NCBI GenBank assembly: GCA_944470555.2
Contig: OX104131.1
Location: 16,856,515 to 16,920,514, forward strand
Reading direction: 5' to 3'
Origin: Heterobilharzia americana
Lineage: Eukaryota > Platyhelminthes > Trematoda > Strigeidida > Schistosomatidae
Length of the DNA: 64,000 nucleotides
The notes below the pieces were generated by a model, which was not told the origin of the DNA, ran no database searches, and was given only the letters and a program-made list of their open reading frames with translations. Below are positions 60,100-64,000 of this stretch, piece after piece. The position numbers and the translations under genes were made by a program. Numbering within the stretch: position 1 is the first letter of the stretch; each line of letters opens with the position of its first letter.

Positions 60100-60410
60100 C
60101 GTGACCGGTGGAGTCAAGCCTGATGGCCGTGAGGACAAATACTCAACGATGACATTAGGTGGCGGTTCGCGCTATATCGTGAGCTAACAGAAGTTGGAAA
60201 TATGGAGCATTGGATTCTGACCCAGTGGCTCAATGGTAACGCGCTGGTCGCGGAACCTGAAGGTCGCGGGTTCTATCCCTGCTGGTGGGGTCGTGGGTGC
60301 GCACTGCTGAGGAGTCCCATACTAGGACGAAACAGCTGTCCAGTGCTCCCAGATTTCCTTTGTTCCTCCAACTGATGTCAGTCTTCGATGAATAACAACT
60401 TGAAATTATT
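60100..60410 (+). mobile_element. Second SINE family with intact hammerhead
   Basis: The tRNA-like head has cagtggctcaatggtaacgc (A box) and gcgggttctatccc (B box). The ribozyme lies at 60301-60346. The 3' part contains ccaactgatgtcagtc, shared with fragments at 42840, 61300 and 63468. The upstream part 60100-60215 recurs in reverse beside the copies at 61060 and 63082. Confidence 0.75.
60301..60346 (+). ncRNA. Hammerhead ribozyme, all core and stem bases present
   Basis: Stem I is GCACTG (60301-60306) with CAGTGC (60341-60346). CTGAGGA follows at 60307-60313, then stem II GTCC (60314-60317) and GGAC (60325-60328), GAAA at 60329-60332, the short palindromic stem III CAGCTG, and cleavage triplet GTC ending at 60340. 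All conserved bases of the fold are present. Known minimal stem III hammerheads in schistosomes work best as dimers. Activity is inferred. Confidence 0.75.
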
Positions 60411-61059
60411 TACTTTAATCAGATTTTCGATGAAAGAAATTCTTTTATTACTGTGTATATGTGAGAAATCTCTTATTTTAAAAGAATAAAGTGTCAAGTG
60501 TAATAAAGAATGATTTGTCTAACTGAAAATTTTATCTGATATTTCCACCTCCCAACTTGAATTACTAGGTACTTTATTAAGTATATTTAATTGAACACTG
60601 ACAAATAATGGTGCTCAGAAAAGTCTTATAGGGTACGATTACCAAGCAAATAGTAAAACCAACGATAAAAGGGATTTATTCTTTCTGGCAACTTCGTTAT
60701 TAGTGTGTGGTCCATTCATCTTGTGCTTGAGCTTGTCGACTGTACAAACACCAGTTCATTCACTTCACCTTGAAAAACTAGATGTTATCATAACCTGTCA
60801 TATATTTGTAAGCCTTATAGTTAAGCATATATACACATTGCAAGAAACGCACTAAGAAGCAGTACAAGCATATGAAAATAAAAATACTGTTGCTTGTAAA
60901 AATTCATCACAAAAAAGAAAAAAAATGTTACGAGAATGAAGATTTCTTTCAGTAGGTATAAATGCATTGTATGACTCAGATCTATTCTATGCCACGTCAC
61001 TTGGTGTTACCAGACATGGATTTAATTCGGAAATTCGTGGGGATTTGTTTATTGACTTA

Positions 61060-61295
61060 ATGAACTAACATTAGTTGGGGGAAAATTGGAAACTTTAGAG
61101 TAGTGGATAGCTGTTTTGTCTTAGTATGAAATTCCTCAGCAATAAGCAGTCATGACCTTGACAGGGGTCGAACCTGACTTTTAAGTTCTGCGGCTAACAT
61201 GTTACTATTGAGTGACATTTCCTACCTCCGTCAGCTCACGATATAACTCAACCTCCATTCAATGCCCTCGTTGAGTGAGTCTCCCCATGTCCAAC
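61060..61295 (-). mobile_element. Second SINE family, reverse, decayed
   Basis: The reverse strand shows the same order (head with ggttcgacccctg, ribozyme with ttgctgaggaatttc, then aactaatgttagt). Confidence 0.6.
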
Positions 61296-61299
61296 TTAC

Positions 61300-61368
61300 T
61301 TGGCTTCCAGGTTTCCAATGCTTCCCCAACTGATGTCAGTCCATGATGAATACCAACCTGAAATCAAA
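61300..61368 (+). repeat. 3' fragment of second SINE family
   Basis: ccaggtttccaatg, ccaactgatgtcagtccatg and gaataccaacctg match other copies. Confidence 0.5.
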
Positions 61369-61419
61369 CATGTCATTTATCTAGCCAAAACCCACTAACC
61401 AGTTCGCACCTTTCTGCCT

Positions 61420-61640
61420 TCATAGATCTGACAGTTTCAATAGTCGTATCTCATGGCCATATACTAACGAAAGACACAATACTGTAAAAAATAACATTCC
61501 ATCCGTAACAAATGATTGAATGTGTTTTCGATACCATGACTGGTTTAAGTTGGCAAAAGCTGATCGAACCAATTGTGACTCCTAGGCTCACAGATCAACA
61601 TGTGCCAGGTTGTTCAGATGAGGATATGAACAAACTGTTT
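61420..61640 (-). mobile_element. Second LINE family, decayed fragment
   Basis: Weak reverse-strand similarity to the GCETW and following region (atctcatggccatatactaac; tggcaaaagctgatcgaacc). Confidence 0.4.
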
Positions 61641-61644
61641 GAAA

Positions 61645-63080
61645 ACCTTATGCGGTTATTACATCAGATGTAAAAAATTATTTTTCATGAAGGAGACCAG
61701 AATTTAAATCCACTGGTCAGGAATTATCTGTGATAAAAAAAGTGTTCGAAGTTCATTAAAAGTCAGAATACCTCCTCTTATGGCACCTCTATCGATTTTC
61801 TGTCTGTATCTGATCTTAAAATGTGACAGATTAATTTAAAACATAACTGTGTATTGAATTTCAACATTCTCCTAACTTTGATAGGATAATCAATTTGCAA
61901 ACGATTTACAAATTCGACGATCCATGTTGATATTTCTCACAGTTGAGCAGTTTTCCAACTGTTGTGTCAACAGGGTTCCCGTTGGAAGTCACTGAACCAA
62001 GATTCCAGGGTGTGATCTCTGACACGAAAGCGTCATGAACTTTCGAAATATACAAATGAACAAGCTGACTATTCAGAAACTAATTACATTGATCAGTTGA
62101 CCTGAATAATTAAGCCCTTTCAGTTGATGTGATAAAGTTGGACCCAAGCACATGAAGTGGCAATCGGGCGTTTAGGTTACTGTAGTATAGATTGAGAAAT
62201 CTAAAAATCGGCATAGTAGTACATTTTGGTATTCCAACCCTTTAGTCATCTCATGGTTAGGTAGCTAATCACTTCACAATAATGTGGTGAAGACTTCGGA
62301 CAACTAATCTCTTGTTTGTTACTTCTAAAGCGAATGTAAACGAAATGCAAGCAGCTGGGTGACATCAGTCAACAGACCAGTAAGTTAAGTATTTTAATGG
62401 AAACACCAGACTATATTTATACAAATTACTAAGTGTAAACAACTGAAATTGTCACCGCCAACTCGTTAACACAATAGCTGCATATTCTGTTTACCACAAG
62501 GCTTAGCCACTCCTAGAGCGGTTACATGAATAATGATAATAATGATAACAACAGTAATAATACTAGGAATAACAATAATAAACAATTAACTCCCATCGAC
62601 TATGAATACATCAGAATACGCTAATAACGTTTCCTGTTGGAAATGTTTAACTGAAGCCAAAACTATATTTATAATCTGTCTATTAAGCCTTTTTTCACCT
62701 CCATAGTACTTAAATTGAATGTTTTACGTCTATTATGACATAAAAACAAGCATGAATAAGTCAAGTTATGCTACACCTATGATATCATCCGTATTCTGAA
62801 ATTACGTAGATTTATTTCGACTAGTAAAGTGTGAATTTCATTGGCAAAGTCAGAAGTTGAAATTTTATTATTGTTTGAAGTAGAGTAATTAGAGGTTTTC
62901 GTATTAGCTACAGCAAAAGTCACAAAGGTATTGAAGTAATTCATATCAAAAATCATGTTTTGTTTTGTTTTACTTTTTACTTCATAAACTTTCAATCCGT
63001 AGTGACAATAATGAATTTCAAGGGTCGGTGTAAATGTTTCTTTGAGGTTTATGAGGATTATTTCATTTCATTTTTATTAT
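61645..63080. other. AT-rich region, nothing recognised
   Basis: A 72-codon reverse frame at 62777-62995 is Asn/Thr/Lys-rich without a motif and is probably chance. Confidence 0.45.
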
Positions 63081-63081
63081 A

Positions 63082-63310
63082 GACTGATATCAGTTGGGGA
63101 ACCAGTGAAAACCTGGGAATACTGGGGAGCTGTTTCGTCCTAGTATGACACTCCTCAGCAGTACACACTCGCGACATTGCCAGGGACCTAACTCAGGTCC
63201 TTTAGGTTTCACGGGTGAACGCGCTAATCACCCAATGGCCCACAGTTTCCTACCTCCGTCCATTCGCGATATAGCGTTACTACTCAACAAGGTCTTCATT
63301 TAGCATCTAC
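63082..63310 (-). mobile_element. Second SINE family, reverse, near-intact ribozyme
   Basis: The reverse strand reads tactgctgaggagtgtc, aggacgaaacagctccccag: the core boxes are present, but the cleavage triplet GTC is changed to CCC. The head is at 63170-63245. Confidence 0.65.
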
Positions 63311-63467
63311 TTCACTTCTAACATAATTGACGTCACAGGTCATGACTTCTCATTAGAACCTCGGGATATCTACCTGGAAGCATATTATTAATGAGCAATA
63401 TGCAGTAATGTGATTTAAGGTTAATAAAGATCTTTTTATCTATTTTTAACTTACCAATCATCACAGA

Positions 63468-63545
63468 CTGACATAAGTAGTTCAGTGCTCCAAGGTTTTC
63501 AATGGTTCTTTAAATGGTGTCAGTTCGTGATGAATACCACCTTAC
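63468..63545 (+). repeat. 3' fragment of second SINE family
   Basis: cagtgctccaaggtt, atggtgtcagttcgtgatg and aatacca match other copies. Confidence 0.45.
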
Positions 63546-64000
63546 AAATGTTTCTGTCCGCTAATAACTTTTACTGACTTCAGGACAGATATATACCAGA
63601 ATTCGGTAAGAAAACAATGGTGAAAAAGTAGAAAACTTGTCAAAAGAATGGTGTTAGGTACGTGTTGTACTTAGAAATACGTATGGGCTTATTACAAAAT
63701 ATGGTGTCCTACTTGTTATTAGGTCTATATGAGTCATATCGCTCATCATATTGTTACAATTATTATCGTGACAAAGTTGTTTAGTGCATAAACCTTCTTT
63801 ATTTTTGATATAGAAATACTATTCCTATCTGTATTCATATATATAACTTATAAAGACAATCAAATGAAGCTTATAAAAATACCCTATAAGAAACAAATTT
63901 ATATGCAATGCACTACTTTTGAAGTTTTTCAGTAGTAGTGTCTTTAGATCTTTGAATTGATTGTTGATTACAATTAATGTTTAAAAAAATAGGTAAACGA

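Noticed and set aside
62777..62995. 72-codon reverse frame
   Set aside because: No motif, low complexity in N, T and K, no splice or neighbour support.

Overview
The window looks like nuclear DNA of a blood fluke (Schistosoma), most likely an African-type species. It is AT-rich, with small exons in long introns. The introns are packed with RTE-type LINEs, Penelope-like elements and short tRNA-related repeats that carry hammerhead-ribozyme sequences, a combination known from schistosomes. The species was not established, and no bacterial-type gene is present.

Two host genes are supported, and both run off the window at their 5' ends. On the + strand (about 2.1-19.9 kb) lies the 3' part of a gene for a death-domain protein, possibly ankyrin-like. 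Its exons join in frame: A 2108-2449, B 2755-2858, C 3588-4230, a 207-base exon D present three times (7914, 12152 and 16390), and a last exon ending at 19916. The three D exons sit in a 4238-base tandem repeat (7395-18232, about 2.6 units). D is phase 1-1, so one, two or three copies keep the frame. On the - strand (55.3 to 29.1 kb) lies the C-terminal half of ATP-dependent 6-phosphofructokinase: six exons joining without phase conflict into 375 residues and a stop. The two genes converge, with about 9.2 kb between their stop codons.

Mobile DNA by region. 0-7 kb: SINE and LINE fragments. 7.4-18.2 kb: tandem units, each with a broken reverse-strand RTE and a hammerhead SINE just downstream of the D exon. 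20-27 kb: a LINE fragment, TA and TAA arrays, and a nearly full-length but broken + strand RTE. 29-55 kb (PFK introns): four Penelope-like remnants, two flanked by inverted repeats; a young 5'-truncated RTE with an open 619-codon reading frame and a 14-base target duplication; a short RTE with a 12-base duplication; a second LINE family; and many SINEs. 55-64 kb: LINE and SINE copies, including one SINE with a fully paired hammerhead fold, but no recognised exon upstream of 55345.

The most interesting point is the in-frame tandem amplification of an internal exon, with unit boundaries inside a retrotransposon and a sense-strand ribozyme motif in each copy.
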